From Rhizophagus clarus (lineage: Eukaryota > Glomeromycota > Glomeromycetes > Glomerales > Glomeraceae), in assembly GCA_015698045.1 (NCBI GenBank), contig BLAL01000020.1, positions 1-64,000 of the forward strand: DNA of 64,000 nt, written 5' to 3'. How positions within the stretch are numbered: the stretch's first letter is position 1; the number at the start of each line of letters is the position of its first letter. The notes beneath the pieces were generated by a model, which had not been told where the DNA came from, ran no database searches, and was given only the letters and a program-made list of their open reading frames with translations. This document shows positions 47,384 through 59,214 of the stretch, piece after piece. Made by a program: the position numbers and the translations under genes.

Positions 47384-48872
47384 TTAAACAATTTGAAATA
47401 CTTCAAAATCTTCTAAAATACAGTACTCGTTGTTTGTTCTGATCGGGTTTTCATAAGACCTTTTGTTACAACAAATTATTGTTCCATTAAAAATTTCAAT
47501 ATCCCCATGACCGAATGATGGAATACTATGACTACAATTAAATATAGCTTTACTTTCATTCTTTACGCGACTTAACGCATAATTTCCAATGCCGCCATCA
47601 CTAAATGAGAATATAAAACTGTCATTAGTAATACCGTATTTGCCATTGGATTTCCAATCAATCGGATTATAACCTCCAAGAATTTCATCACTGTCTTTCA
47701 CTTTATAGATTGTCACAGTGCGAAATTGATCCTTACAAACTTCATAAAATTTATTAAACTTATTATACATTCCACCACACCCATCACGAGAGTCACGATA
47801 CAATAATTTGAATTCATATGAATTTGTTAGTTCGTCTGTAATTTCTAATTTATCAATCCATTTTGAGATTAATTCAGCATGTTGAAGTGTAATGATTTTT
47901 GAATCAATGTTGTTTGATCCAACCTTTTCAACAGCACTATTATTAGTTGTTTCGTCATCGTCATTATTATCCAAAAAATAACTTAACAAACTTTTATATA
48001 ATTCCTTCGGCAAAATTTTTTTATAAGGTAATACTTTCCTCAAAAATTCTTTGGAGGTTAAATCATAAAATTTAATAAAAGGAATACAGCGTCGTAAAGT
48101 ATTCTTCAATGTACTAAAATCATCTTTTGAAAAGTTCGCAAGATCAGAAGGAAGTTCCGGATTTTGGGCGAGTCCCCATTTAATCACACGTTCCCAAATT
48201 TCAATGTCACCCATTTGAAGATTATCGTTCTGAATAACTGTAACCAAAAGTTTTTCTGGAATTGAAGAGAAACATGGAAAATTAAATATCTTATTTGGCT
48301 CTTTAAAAATTAAATCATTACAATATTTTTTAAGTTCCAAAGAATCAATTCTAAAACTTGTTTGATATATCAAATCAAAATTTTGTTCCATCCAGTTTGT
48401 CTCATTTTCAATTAAAAAGGATTCAAAATAAAGAAATAATTCCTGAAGACTAAGTTCATTGGCAGCAACTAAAATTTTAATGATATCTGAAGTATCATAT
48501 TTTTCTAATGAAACCATTCCTCCATAAATGTATCTAAATAATATGATGATAATAAAATAAGAAATATATTTACTAAAAATATAACATAAATATCATTAAT
48601 TTATATATTTTTTACCTCAAGACAATTTCAAAAATTTCGGGTGAAATATTTGGTAATTTAATATTCGTTAAAATTTCATCATTATTCTTTTTACATGTTG
48701 ACAAAATTTTTCTCAAATAAGGGGAACGATGATTTAAAATGGCAATATGGGCACAAAATATTTTTACGTCGGGGTCATTACCAACTTCAATAGTAACATC
48801 ATAATATTCCTCATCGTTCAAAATTTCGAGTAAATTTTGTGATAATTTCGACAAAAAATTTTCATAAATCAT
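47384..48872 (-). CDS. BTB-BACK-TLDc domain protein, subfamily B (468 aa, two exons)
   Basis: Exon 1 is 48872-48616, exon 2 is 48533-47384; the intron is 82 bases, phase 2, and restores Arg before Tyr-Ile-Tyr-Gly-Gly-Met. The start Met-Ile-Tyr-Glu-Asn-Phe-Leu-Ser-Lys-Leu-Ser-Gln-Asn differs from the usual Met-Val-Asp-Asn. BTB reads Tyr-Tyr-Asp-Val-Thr-Ile-Glu-Val-Gly-Asn-Asp with Cys-Ala-His where others have Arg-Ala-His. BACK has Ile-Glu-Ile-Trp-Glu-Arg-Val-Ile-Lys-Trp-Gly-Leu. The linker is strongly acidic (Asp-Asn-Asn-Asp-Asp-Asp-Glu). TLDc has Arg-Asp-Ser-Arg-Asp-Gly-Cys-Gly-Gly, Gly-Gly-Tyr-Asn-Pro-Ile-Asp-Trp and Pro-Ser-Phe-Gly-His-Gly. No break seen; the first minus-strand intact copy. 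Confidence 0.85.
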
Positions 48873-49605
48873 TATAAATTAATAAAAGACCTAATTGAAC
48901 AAAGGTGCGGTTAAGCCCTTATGTAACCAGTAAATCAATTTCATAAGACACATATTCATAAAGATGACTTAACCAAATTGAATCTTATAAACAATATGAA
49001 TGTATAAGCATGTGATAGATAGAACCGGGATCACGTGTCATTTAAACTTCCGTGACGATCAGTGATCATAAAAACGTTTGTTTTCTTAATAATCAAATCA
49101 AAATACTGTATGTACCATATAACATATATTTGTACCATATAATATATATTTTTGTCAATTTCAGCGCTGTTGTGGCACTGTAAATTTCTTCTTTGAATTC
49201 GGATATCAGAGGTAAATCTTGATTAGTATCAATCTGCAGATACGATCGATCAAAAAACATTAATCTTCGTGTAAATTATTAGATTTTACAAACCACAAAT
49301 ACAATAGACAATTATCTCATTATTTCAATGCAAACTTTGGTTCGCGCAATAAATCAATATTTTGATCGTAAAAAATATTTTTGCTTATGAGAATACGAAA
49401 AAATATTTGTTTGTAATAATGTAAATTGTAAGATTACATCCGATTCATTATATCAATTCTTAAGTAAATTTAATGTATCAGTTGTTAGAAAATATAACAA
49501 ATGTTTCAAATTTTTATTTTAAAATACACCATATTTAATGGATAACGGTTAAAATTATTCTCTTTTTATCAAAATAAGTGCTTTTAAAGTAAATTATGGT
49601 ATATT
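48873..49605. other. Intergenic spacer
   Basis: About 730 AT-rich bases with no supported gene; a short duplication (TACCATATAA...ATATATT) occurs near 49112-49150. Confidence 0.5.
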
Positions 49606-49609
49606 TTAA

Positions 49610-49720
49610 TTTCTCTTAAGACACTTCACTAATTTGTCGGTTTTTCATAAGACATTCTATAACATCGAACTAGATCATTACCAAATGATGGACCTCCTGT
49701 ACCACATTTAAATTTGGCCA
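49610..49720 (-). pseudogene. Small C-terminal TLDc relic
   Basis: The minus strand keeps Gly-Pro-Ser-Phe-Gly-Asn (49680-49697) and, further on, a segment resembling Cys-Tyr-Arg-Met-Ser-Tyr-Glu-Lys, the late part of B-type TLDc. Nothing else of the gene remains. It lies downstream of the larger relic at 49930-50797 and is probably a separate, older copy. Confidence 0.45.
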
Positions 49721-49929
49721 TAAAAATAGATTAATTAATTTTGGAAGCAATCTCTAGTTAAATTTAGGAATATAATACGTTCGAGCTAAAAATTTATTTA
49801 TTTTATGAAGAAGCATATAATTAGATATTACAGGTTTATCCTCGCAACTAATCCAAAACGATCGAGTTATCTAACTAATAAAATTTCGAATTTATAAAGG
49901 TATTCCGAGATCTCTGACACCACTTTTTT

Positions 49930-50797
49930 TTTATTTTTTGATTATCTGAAATATTTTATTTTATAATCCATGTCGCCAGTTCTTCTGATCTCTTCTTAAG
50001 AACCTTTCTTACAATGAATTTTTAATTCATACATAAAAGTTGATACAGTGCAAGTCACTGTTAACAAATAATGGATCATACTCGTAAGAAGAACCGTTAA
50101 ATATGGCCTTCCTTTCATTCGTTGCGCGACCTAATTTAAAATTTACAACGCGGCCATTCCCGAAAGAGAATATAAAACTATCATTAGTTACACAATAATC
50201 ACCATCAAATTTCCATTTAATCGGCTCCAAGTATTTCATTACCGTCTCTCACTTTAATAAATATACTACAGCGCGATCTTGATTCATCCAAATTTCGTGA
50301 CACTATTTAAGTCTACTATCGTAAGTAATCCGCTAGACCATCACGATATATAATAACTTGAATTCATATGAAGTTGTTGAATTATTTACAATTTCTAATT
50401 TACTAATTCATTTTGAGATTAATTCGGCATGTCGAAATGTAACGACTTCGGAGTAAACAGTTTTGAGTTAATCTCCCTAATAGTATGAGGAACTGACTTT
50501 TTAATCAGATCGTTACGAACTTCTATAATGACACGAGGTTCTGATTTTTTAATTGGAGATTACTTACCAATTACCATTAAGAGATGTTCTAATAGATCAT
50601 TATGTAGTTCCTTTATAAAATTTTTTTAGGGTAATGCTTTCTTAAAAAATTCTTTGGTTTATATAACGGAATCTAATCAAAGGACTGAATGGTTGTAATA
50701 TATTCTTTAAAACTACAAATTCATCCTTTTAAAAGTCCGAGGATCAGAAGGAAGTTCCGGACTTTGAGTAAGTCCCCAATTAATCACATGAACAATT
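49930..50797 (-). pseudogene. Truncated BTB-BACK-TLDc relic, subfamily B
   Basis: On the minus strand the sequence begins abruptly near 50797 inside BACK (Trp-Gly-Leu-Thr-Gln-Ser-Pro-Glu-Leu-Pro-Ser-Asp), keeps a Ile-Arg-Phe patch near 50660, linker remnants, and an open TLDc piece at 50239-50027 with Glu-Pro-Ile-Lys-Trp-Lys-Phe-Asp-Gly, Asn-Asp-Ser-Phe-Ile-Phe-Ser-Phe and Glu-Arg-Lys-Ala-Ile-Phe-Asn-Gly. It ends near 49940 at a Phe-Gln-Ile-Ile match. Several frameshifts and stops separate these pieces. Exon 1, the intron and the first half of exon 2 are gone. Confidence 0.75.
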
Positions 50798-51762
50798 TTT
50801 TTTATACGTACGGATTTAAAAAATTTCGATGATTTGGATACATATTATTTATCATCAATCATAATTTTAAATAAAAACAAGAATTGAGAAAATCAAAAAA
50901 AAAAAAATTGATATTAAATGAATGTAATTTAATATGGATTGTATAATAAAGGAATTTAAATTAATTGACAAATGTTAGACAATTATATCAGACTCATAAT
51001 TTAGATCATGAAATACGAATCGGTTTAATGAATAAATGATGATATTAAATTATTAAATGAATTGAAAGCATCTCTATATTTTGCGATTTTGAAGTATAAT
51101 TGCAATTAGACTTTTTACAAATTGTTGCATTATAAATCATGATCTTATAGTATTGGCGCGGCCAATTAACTAAGTTATAATAGTTTGTAATTTCTGATGA
51201 AAATGTACTGACACTATCAGATAAATTGATAGTTGTTACTTTTTCAAAAATTGAAAAGTGAAGCGGTGAGATAACGTCGATTAACTCGTCGATTAACGCT
51301 ATTATACACCACATGTATGATCACAAATAAAGTGTTTTAATAATGCAACATTAAAATCTACGTGTTACTAATATCATATTTTAAATCAATTATTACAGAT
51401 TATTTAACTGTATTTTATTAAAGAATCGATCAAATTAAAAGAAATAATAAAATTTCATCAGTAAAAATTAATTATTAAATGTGTATAATTTTCTGCCTTG
51501 ATTTTATTCTTTACTAATTAATATTTCTTTCAATTTAATCAACTGTTGATCAAGTAATCTTTATTAAACTATGAGTTATGATAACAAGAAAAATTATACT
51601 ACATTGATCGCCTGTAAACGTACATAAACAAGTACTTTTTCAATACGCAACCCATCTTATTTAGAAAATTAAAAAATATTGCATTATCAGGTGAAATTAT
51701 AACGCTTATTTTATTTCTATTTCATCATAACATCATCGATCTCCTACAAATTTCGACCTAGT
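50798..51762. other. Intergenic spacer, about 1 kb
   Basis: AT-rich. An 89-codon open stretch at 51045-51314 on the minus strand has no motif and I do not count it as a gene. Confidence 0.5.
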
Positions 51763-53242
51763 TTAAGAAATCTGAAATACTTCAAATTCTAAAAAGGTCG
51801 TGTGTGTTTCTCTGATCTGTCTTTCATAACTTTTTTTTCTACAAAGAATTCTTAATTCTCCACCAAGAGTTTTACATACATACAGATCCCTATCACCAAA
51901 TGATGGACCATAACAAAGCCCGTTAAAAATAGCCTTTTTATCATCGCTTACACGACTTAAAATAACATCATCATTGCTAAAAGAGAAAATAAAACTGTCT
52001 TTAGTAATACCATGACTATCATCAGATTTCCATTCAATAGGATTATATCCTCCAATAATTTCATCACAGTCTTTCACTTTAATAATTGTTAAGGTACGAG
52101 ACTTGTCATCACAAACTTCATGAAATTTTTTAAATCTATTAAACATTCCATCGGACCCATCACGAGTATCGCGATACAATAATTTGAATTCGCACGAACT
52201 CGTCAATTTGTCTCTAGTTTCTAATTTATCAATCCATTTTGAGATTAATTCGACATGCTGGAATGTGACAATTTTAGAATCAATAATTTTTAATTTAATC
52301 TCTTTAACACGAGATTCTAATATTTTGATATCAATATCCAAAAAATAATCCAATAGATTTCTGTACAATTCTTTTGGTAAAATTCTTTTATAAGGTAATA
52401 CTTTCCTTGAAAATTCCTTTGAAGTTAAGTTCTGAAATTTGATAAAAGGAATGCATCGTTTTAAAGTATTCTTTAAAACTTTAAAATCATCTTTTGAACA
52501 ACGTGTAGGATCAGAAGGAAGTTCAGAATTTTGAGCGAGTCCCCATTTAATCACATATTCCCAAACTTGACTTTCACTCATTCGAAGATTATTTTCTTGA
52601 ATTAACGAGATCAAAAATTTTTCTGAGATTGTAGAAAAATTCAGAGAATTTAAAATCTTAATTGGTTCTTTTGAAACTAAATCGATACAACATCTTTGAA
52701 GATCAAAGAAAGAATTGCTTTCAAAACTTATGCGATATATAAAATTATAATTTTGTTCTATCCAATTTTTTCTATTTTTAACTAAGAAAGATTCTATATA
52801 AAGGGTTAGTTCCTCGAGACCAAGTTCATTAGCAGCGATCAAAATTTTAATAATATCTGAAACATCATACTCTTCCAATAAAAGTTCTCCTCCATAAATA
52901 TATCTATGATAGAAATAAATAATTAATTAATATTTACATAAATAATAAAAACGATTAATAAATTACGCGTAAATTAATCTTTACTTACCTCAGGATGCCT
53001 TGAAAAATTCTCGGTAAAATATTTAATAATTTAATATGTACAAAATCATTAAAATTTTTCTTTTTATTAATTGACAAGATTCTTCTCAAATAAGGAGATC
53101 GATAATTCAAAATAATCATATGAGCGCGAAATATTTTTACGTCAGGACCATTGTTAACTTCAATTGTAACATCGTAATATTCTTCGTCATCCAAAATTTC
53201 AAGTAAATTTTGTGATAATTTTTGCAAAAGTTTATCATCCAT
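51763..53242 (-). CDS. BTB-BACK-TLDc domain protein, subfamily B (464 aa, two exons)
   Basis: Exon 1 is 53242-52989, exon 2 is 52903-51763 across an 85-base phase-2 intron that restores the Arg before Tyr-Ile-Tyr-Gly-Gly. BTB starts Met-Asp-Asp-Lys-Leu-Leu-Gln-Lys-Leu-Ser-Gln-Asn and has Glu-Val-Asn-Asn-Gly-Pro-Asp-Val where other copies read Glu-Val-Gly-Asn-Asp. BACK has Ser-Gln-Val-Trp-Glu-Tyr-Val-Ile-Lys-Trp-Gly-Leu and Cys-Ile-Pro-Phe-Ile-Lys-Phe. The linker is short, which makes this the shortest intact copy. TLDc has Tyr-Arg-Asp-Thr-Arg-Asp-Gly-Ser, Ile-Gly-Gly-Tyr-Asn-Pro-Ile-Glu-Trp, Lys-Asp-Ser-Phe-Ile-Phe-Ser-Phe and Gly-Pro-Ser-Phe-Gly-Asp, ending Val-Phe-Gln-Ile-Ser. No disabling change. 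Confidence 0.85.
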
Positions 53243-54016
53243 TATAATTAAGATATGGATACGTATATATATTCTTTTTTTTTCTTATATGCTTTCTTTT
53301 TTTTTGGTTTTTTGAGTAAAGGAAAAAAGAAAAAAAAAGAACCCCCTGATTTAATAAGCATGTAAGTCGCGTCCACGCATCCAGCATTGTTACACTACGT
53401 GAAACATTTCGTCATCATGTTTAATTAAAGAATTTCTTTGTTATTATTGGTCGAGAAAAAATACGGATGTAAAATTTTGCCGTAAATAATTACGGTAGCA
53501 AAAAGTATGATTTTTTTTAATATAGATATTAATGAATTTTTTAAAAATATTCAAAAAATCATAATGCCGAATTATTAAAAGATATAAAGGTTATTATATT
53601 CATATTTTTTTTTAAAAAAAAAAAATATTTATATATATATGTATGTATAATTATTTTAACATCGTCAAAAAATATTTTCTAGTACAAAAAAAAAAAAAAA
53701 GTGAAATTAAATATAAAAGTAAATCACTCCTTCATTAGTTTAGATTTTGAGGTTGAGTTTGAACCTGAACATAAAAACTTAAATTAAGAGTTTAACAATT
53801 TACTATATTTAGAGCGGTTATACTATAACGCCACACCGCTAGTAAATTTTTCAAATAAATCTCAAGACTAAAGGAGTCGCTACAAAATTTGATATTCAAT
53901 GTGCCTAACACGCTCAATTGATCAAAATAAATCAATAATTTTTACGATTTACACCGGCGGCAACGAAATTTATAATCTCCTTAAATGAAGTTCATACTGC
54001 AACGTATGACGGAGAT
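53243..54016. other. Intergenic spacer with long T and A runs
   Basis: About 770 bases with homopolymer runs near 53276-53340, 53606-53630 and 53685-53700. No gene or relic recognised. Confidence 0.5.
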
Positions 54017-54239
54017 TTAATAAAAAGAATGGACCACGCAACTCGATTTTGACTGCGTATGAAATTTTTCATACGCAGTCATGCGCATGGTAATATCTGC
54101 CTGGATGGCGGATGCAGCAATCCGTGGTTATATGTACGACAGTTCTATCAACTTACTATACACTTGACCTGCGTATGAATGGTATGAAAATATTTCATAC
54201 GCAGTCAAAACGAATTGCGTGTTCCATTCTTTTTGTTAA
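54017..54239. mobile_element. MITE with TTAA target sites and long inverted ends
   Basis: A 215-base element (54021-54235) sits between two TTAA tetramers. Its terminal repeats are nearly 50 bases and differ at only about four positions; both read AAAAAGAATGG, CACGCAA and TTTGACTGCGTATGAAA inward. Within the left arm, 54051-54080 is a perfect 30-base palindrome around GTATGAAATTTTTCATAC. TTAA duplication is the hallmark of piggyBac-type insertion. No coding capacity. Confidence 0.75.
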
Positions 54240-54767
54240 TAGCTGTAATAGAATTCGAAGTATTTCAATTGTGTAATGTTATCATTATAATCCGAAAGAC
54301 AATTTATTTATATATATTTCAGATGAAAAATAAAAGTTTCCATATACAAAGTTGAAATGGCCAATTTTAAAGTATTAGAACATGTGATCATATTACGATA
54401 GGGATGTTAATCGGCCCAAATCAAGCAAATTGCTAAGTTTTGATATGACTTAATGAAAAAATATTATTAATAAATTTATTCCCGGATCGTTTTTAGATAG
54501 GAAAGCTTATTGGTAAAAAGTGATATTCAATCCGAAATCAGAAATGAATAAAATTTGAAACCAGTCCTAGTAACTGTCAGGACCGGTTGGTCGGCATCGG
54601 TCCAAGTAAATTGCCGATGATTTTTTTTTAAAAAAAAAGTTAATAAAATTTATTCCCAGAACGTTTAGGGTAGGTAGGTAAGTGATCCCACTTTTCTGGG
54701 ATTTGCAATTTGTCAAATTGTTTTCGGGCCGATTTGGACCGATCGGACCGATTAAAATCCCTAATTG
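54240..54767. other. Spacer with GACCG-rich patches
   Basis: No gene. Around 54545-54760 GGACCG, GGTCGG and CGGTCC recur in both orientations, and an open stretch on the minus strand (54836-54567) is explained by these repeats. Confidence 0.45.
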
Positions 54768-54810
54768 CGGAGGTAATTTTAACCGGTTACTGGTTAATCG
54801 ATTAACCTTG
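54768..54810 (+). promoter_or_regulatory. Conserved upstream element, second type
   Basis: CGGAGGTAATTTTAACCGGT followed by GTTAATCGATTAACCTTGTG, 64-106 bases before the ATG at 54874. Similar sequence in the same place precedes the copies at 58277 and 61581. The TTAATCGATTAA core is palindromic. A regulatory role is inferred. Confidence 0.4.
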
Positions 54811-54873
54811 TGTGAGTTAATAAAAGGTTTGAGCAACTTGAAACTGAATTAATTCAACTCACTCCCTTTTATT

Positions 54874-56380
54874 ATGGAAAATAATAAACTTTTACAAAAA
54901 TTATCGCAAAATTTACTTGAAATTTTAGACGATAAAGAATACTATGATATTACAATCGAAGTTGGTAATGAACCTTATGTACAAGTATTTCATGCCCATA
55001 TAGTTATTTTAAATTATCGTTCTCCTCATTTAAGAAGAATTTTGTCAACTATTAAAAAGAAAAAAAATGATGGAACTTTGATAAATACTATAAAATTGCC
55101 GAATATTTTACCGGAAACATTTCAAATAATCTTAAGGTAAGATAAATAAAAGTATCTCGTGTGCGATAATTATGTTTTTACAATTTTTCATTTATTTTAG
55201 GTATATTTATGGGGGAAAACTCACTTTGGAAGAATATGATGTTTCAAATATTATTAAAATCCTGGTTGCCGCTAATGAACTTAGCCTTCAAGAATTAATT
55301 CCCTACTTGGAAACTTTTTTAATTGAAAATAAAAAAAGTTGGATTGAACAAAATTTTGATTTGATTTATCAAATGAGTTTTGAAAGCAATTCTTTCTTAG
55401 AACTTCAAAAATATTGTACCAATTTAATTTCTAAAGAACCAAATAAGATATTTAATTCATCAAATTTCTCTTCAATTCCAGAAAAACTATTAATTACGCT
55501 TATTCAGAGTCATCATCATCAAATGAGCGAAATTCAAGTTTGGGAACATGTAATTAAATGGGGACTAGCACAAAATCCAGAACTTCCCTCTGATCCTACA
55601 AACTTTTCAAAAGATGATTTCAATACTTTAAAAAATACCTTACAACAATGTATCCCTTATATCAAATTCTGCAATTTAACCTCCAAAGAATTTTTAAAGA
55701 AAGTAAAACCTTATAGAAAAGTCTTATCAAAGGAATTATATAATGATTTACTAGAATATTTTTTGGATAATGACTACGACCAAATTAAAAAATCAGAACC
55801 TCATATCGTTAAAGAGATTAAACCAAAAAATATTGATTCTAAGATCATTACAAATCAACATGTTAAAATAATCTCAAGGTGGATTGATAGATTAGAAAAT
55901 ACAGCAGATAAATTAACAAATTCATATGAATTCAAGTTATTATATCGCGATACTCGTGATTTTACTCTTGATAGGTTTAAAAAATTTCATGAAGCTTGTG
56001 ATAATAAATCTCGTACTGTAACAGTTATTAAAGTAAAGGACAGAAAAGAAATTCATGGAGGATATAATCCGATTGAATGGAAATCTGATAATAGTTATGG
56101 AATCACCAAAGATAGTTTTATATTCTCTTTTAGTAATGATAGCACTGAGAATTCCGTTTTAAGTCGTGTAAATGATGAAACGAAAGCTACATGGAATGAT
56201 CGTTATAGCGGTCCATCGTTTGGTAAATATAGTGATCTGTTTTTATGCACGACTTTTGGCGACGATGCAAAAATCTTTTATAGAAAAAAGCATTATGAAA
56301 AACAGATCATAGGAAGTAACGATGAATTATTATCTTTGGATTTTTTTGAGGTATTTCAATTGTTTAGAGCTAATGATTAA
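54874..56380 (+). CDS. BTB-BACK-TLDc domain protein, subfamily B (480 aa, two exons)
   Basis: Exon 1 is 54874-55136, exon 2 is 55201-56380; the 64-base phase-2 intron is the shortest of the B set. Exon 1 is six bases longer than usual, with an extra Lys and an extra Thr near Lys-Lys-Lys-Lys-Asn-Asp-Gly-Thr. BTB starts Met-Glu-Asn-Asn-Lys-Leu-Leu-Gln-Lys. BACK has a His run (Ser-His-His-His-Gln), Ile-Gln-Val-Trp-Glu-His-Val-Ile-Lys-Trp-Gly-Leu and Cys-Ile-Pro-Tyr-Ile-Lys-Phe. TLDc has Tyr-Arg-Asp-Thr-Arg-Asp-Phe, His-Gly-Gly-Tyr-Asn-Pro-Ile-Glu-Trp and Gly-Pro-Ser-Phe-Gly-Lys. The end is Glu-Val-Phe-Gln-Leu-Phe. It is the intact member of a subgroup whose other two local copies (58277, 61581) are broken. 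Confidence 0.85.
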
Positions 56381-57145
56381 ATTGTATGTCTAATATTTTA
56401 TAATTATTTCTGAGGTCATGCTAATCAGGAATAATACAGTTTTACTGACTCGATCCTGGCAAGAGTCAAATGTAAAGAACCAGTAATTTAAAAATATATT
56501 AATTTATCATAGATAAATTATTTAATTGTCATTGTACCATCAAATATATGAATTAAAGGTTTTCTTTTAAAATACATCTGAGTTATGTGTGTTTGGAGTG
56601 TGTTTATAATATATTTTTTTTTTTCTGTAATCAAATAGTGATTCGAATATATTTAATTAATTAATTTTTTTTTATTGTTACTAAAATAAATGAAAGAACC
56701 CATTCTATATTTTTTAAAATTCCTAAATAGTACTTTATTAGAATTGTTCAAGACATCAACAACGCCGACCAGAATTCATTATTGCGTGATATCATGTTGA
56801 AGGGATGTATAAATATAAATAACCTTACAAGCTTATAGTTGAAGAATGTAAAGCATTAGTTTAATATAAAGGTGGCCAGTAGTCCTAAAGATCATGGTCC
56901 GAACCGGTCTTTCATGCAAAAATACCGGACCATACAGGACACGGTCTTTGCGATCATGTGATAAACCAACAACCCAGGCAGTCTTTTGAATCACGGTCTT
57001 CTAAAGACCGATCAACATATCCAATTAACGATTGACAGGTTTTTGTTTACCGGTATAATTTTTCACAATGATCTTACTGGTAAAATCATTTGCTCTGATA
57101 CAACATTTAAAAATATAAACGTTCATAACTTCTATAAAAATATAT
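56381..57145. other. 3' flank and spacer
   Basis: The first 300 bases match the end of the window (63640-64000), so they belong to a duplicated block. From 56875 to 57010 a patch repeats GGTCTTT, GGTCCG and CCGGACC motifs in both orientations. No gene supported. Confidence 0.5.
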
Positions 57146-57401
57146 TACCGTATATCGCGGGCCACAGTACTTCCCATGCATAGTACCCCTTTCACCCGAC
57201 AAAAAGTTCCATTTTCTATTGGTTTTATTATTTAATGAATCTAATTTTGCCTAGATATTATGTAAAAATAATTTTCTGGTTACTATACAATCTTTTAAAC
57301 ACATTCAATTCATAATAAAATTTGAGTTATTGATACGGTGGTAAAGTCAACCCTTAGGATTTGTAAGTTACTCGGGGTACTATGGCCCGTGATATACGGT
57401 A
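57146..57401. mobile_element. MITE with CCGTATATCGCGGGCCA ends
   Basis: A 252-base element (57148-57399) between TA dinucleotides. Left end CCGTATATCGCGGGCCA, right end read in reverse CCGTATATCACGGGCCA; the match continues through AGTAC. The TA flanks suggest a Tc1/mariner-type insertion. The interior is AT-rich and non-coding. Confidence 0.7.
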
Positions 57402-58202
57402 TTTGAAAATTAATTTTTATTAATTTAAAGTTTATTAAATAATTTATAATTATATTCTGTTAACCATCCCAATCAATAATAGTTAAAGAACACCTCAATT
57501 ACAAAACATCTGCCTGAATGTAAAAGAAAAGTTTAATAATTGTTAAGAACACATGAAATGTAAAGCACAAATACATACACACAAATACTGTACTCACTGA
57601 AGTAACACACCAAATTTAATTAAGTCCCAACCAGTTTCTAAAAAGTAAAGTAGGTAGAAAGTAAATAGAAATATAAAAAATAAAATATGAGTTAATAATA
57701 GTTAAATAAAGGAAACATACATAAAAACAAAAAAAAAATTATTCATAAAAATCTAGGCTCCTAAAGTTAAAACTGTTTCTAAAAAAAGAAGAAAAAATGT
57801 TAATAATGGTAAGAAATCGCAATAAAGCTAACAAAATTTCTATTAAGCACATGTCAAACATTTCTAGAGTCTCAAGCTACTTATGAAAAAAAGATTTAAC
57901 AGTGGTTACAGAAAAGTAGAGTGTATGTAAAATCAAATTATAAATTATGAAACAAAAAATATAAAGGAAGAAAAAAAAATAACTTAAAGAAAGACCGGCA
58001 GAATTGAGGCTTTAAACCGTTCCTACACAAGAGAAAAAAAACATAGTGTAAAAAAAATAAATTTTGTAAGACGGACTCCTGCTGTGCCACAAAAGGGTAA
58101 AGACCGCGATCCGGTAGTAGGACCATTGGCTATCTTTAGTTCAATATGCACTGAGCGGTGTCAATATTTAAAACGAGAATTGTGATTGGGAATGATCCTA
58201 CT
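57402..58202. other. AT-rich spacer
   Basis: About 800 bases dominated by A-rich stretches. No gene or relic recognised. Confidence 0.55.
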
Positions 58203-58250
58203 TTACGGAGATAATTTTAACCGATTCATGTTAATCAATTAGCTTTGTAA
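58203..58250 (+). promoter_or_regulatory. Conserved upstream element, second type (copy 2)
   Basis: ACGGAGATAATTTTAACCGA followed by GTTAATCAATTAGCTTTGTA, matching the element at 54768-54810 in sequence and in distance from the start codon. Confidence 0.4.
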
Positions 58251-58276
58251 AAGTTTTTTCAATTCACTTCTTTATG

Positions 58277-59210
58277 ATGATTGATAGTAAGCTTCTTCCA
58301 AAATTATCGCAAAATTTATTTGAAATTTTGGACGATGAAGAATATAATGATATTACAATTAAATTTGGTAACGACCCTTACGTAAAAATATCCGTGCTCA
58401 TATGGTTATTTTGTATTATCGTTTTTTAAAATTTTGTCAACTAATAATAAGAAGAATGATGGAACTTTGATAAATATTAAATTACCAAATATTTTACCCG
58501 AGACTTTTCAAATAATCTTAAGGTAAGATAATAAAAATATCTCGTCGTATGATATAATTGTGTTATTACAACCTTTCATTTATTTTAGGTATATTTATGG
58601 AAGAAACCTAAGCCTTCAGGAATTAATTCCCTACTTGGAAACTTTTTTAATTGAAAATAAAAAAAATTGGATTGAGCAAAATTTTGATTTGATATATCAA
58701 ACGAGTTTTGAAAGTAATTCTTTCTTAGAACTTCGCAAATATTGTACTAATTTAATTTCTAAAGAAACAACCAAAATATTTAATTCACCAAATTTCTCTT
58801 CAATTCCAGAGAAATTATTAATCATGCTTATTCAGAGTCATCATCAAATGAGGGAAATTCAAGTTTGGGAACATATAATTAAATGGAGACTTGCACAAAA
58901 TCCGGAACTTCCTTCTGATCCTACAAGCTTTCAAAAGATGATTTCAATACTTTAAAAAATGCCTTACAACAATGTATTCCTTATATAAAATTCCGTAATT
59001 TAACCTCCAAAGAATTTTTAAAGAAAATAAAATCTTATAGAAAAGTCTTATCAAAAAATTATATAATGATTTATTAGAATATTTTTTGGATAATGACTAC
59101 GGCCAAACTAAAATCGGAACCTCATATTGCTAAAGAAATTCAATCAAAAAATATTGATTATAAAATAATTACTACTAGTAATCAACACGTAGAAATAATT
59201 TCGAGGTCAT
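58277..59210 (+). pseudogene. BTB-BACK-TLDc copy, subfamily B, broken and cut off by hAT DNA
   Basis: Exon 1 (58277-58522) lost bases near 58391 and about a dozen more near 58425, so its frame is broken. The donor and the acceptor (58588/58589) survive. Exon 2 has an internal deletion right after Tyr-Ile-Tyr-Gly that removes the end of BTB, then stays open through Leu-Gln-Glu-Leu-Ile-Pro-Tyr-Leu-Glu-Thr-Phe to a one-base deletion near 58929 in Thr-Ser-Phe-Ser. Further indels occur near 59058 and 59110. Family similarity stops near 59210, in the segment before TLDc, and hAT transposase sequence begins. The whole TLDc domain is missing. The closest relative is the intact gene at 54874. Confidence 0.85.
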
Positions 59211-59214
59211 AAAT

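Noticed and set aside
57938..58126. 62-codon minus-strand frame rich in Leu and Phe
   Set aside because: The complement of an A-rich spacer; no support.
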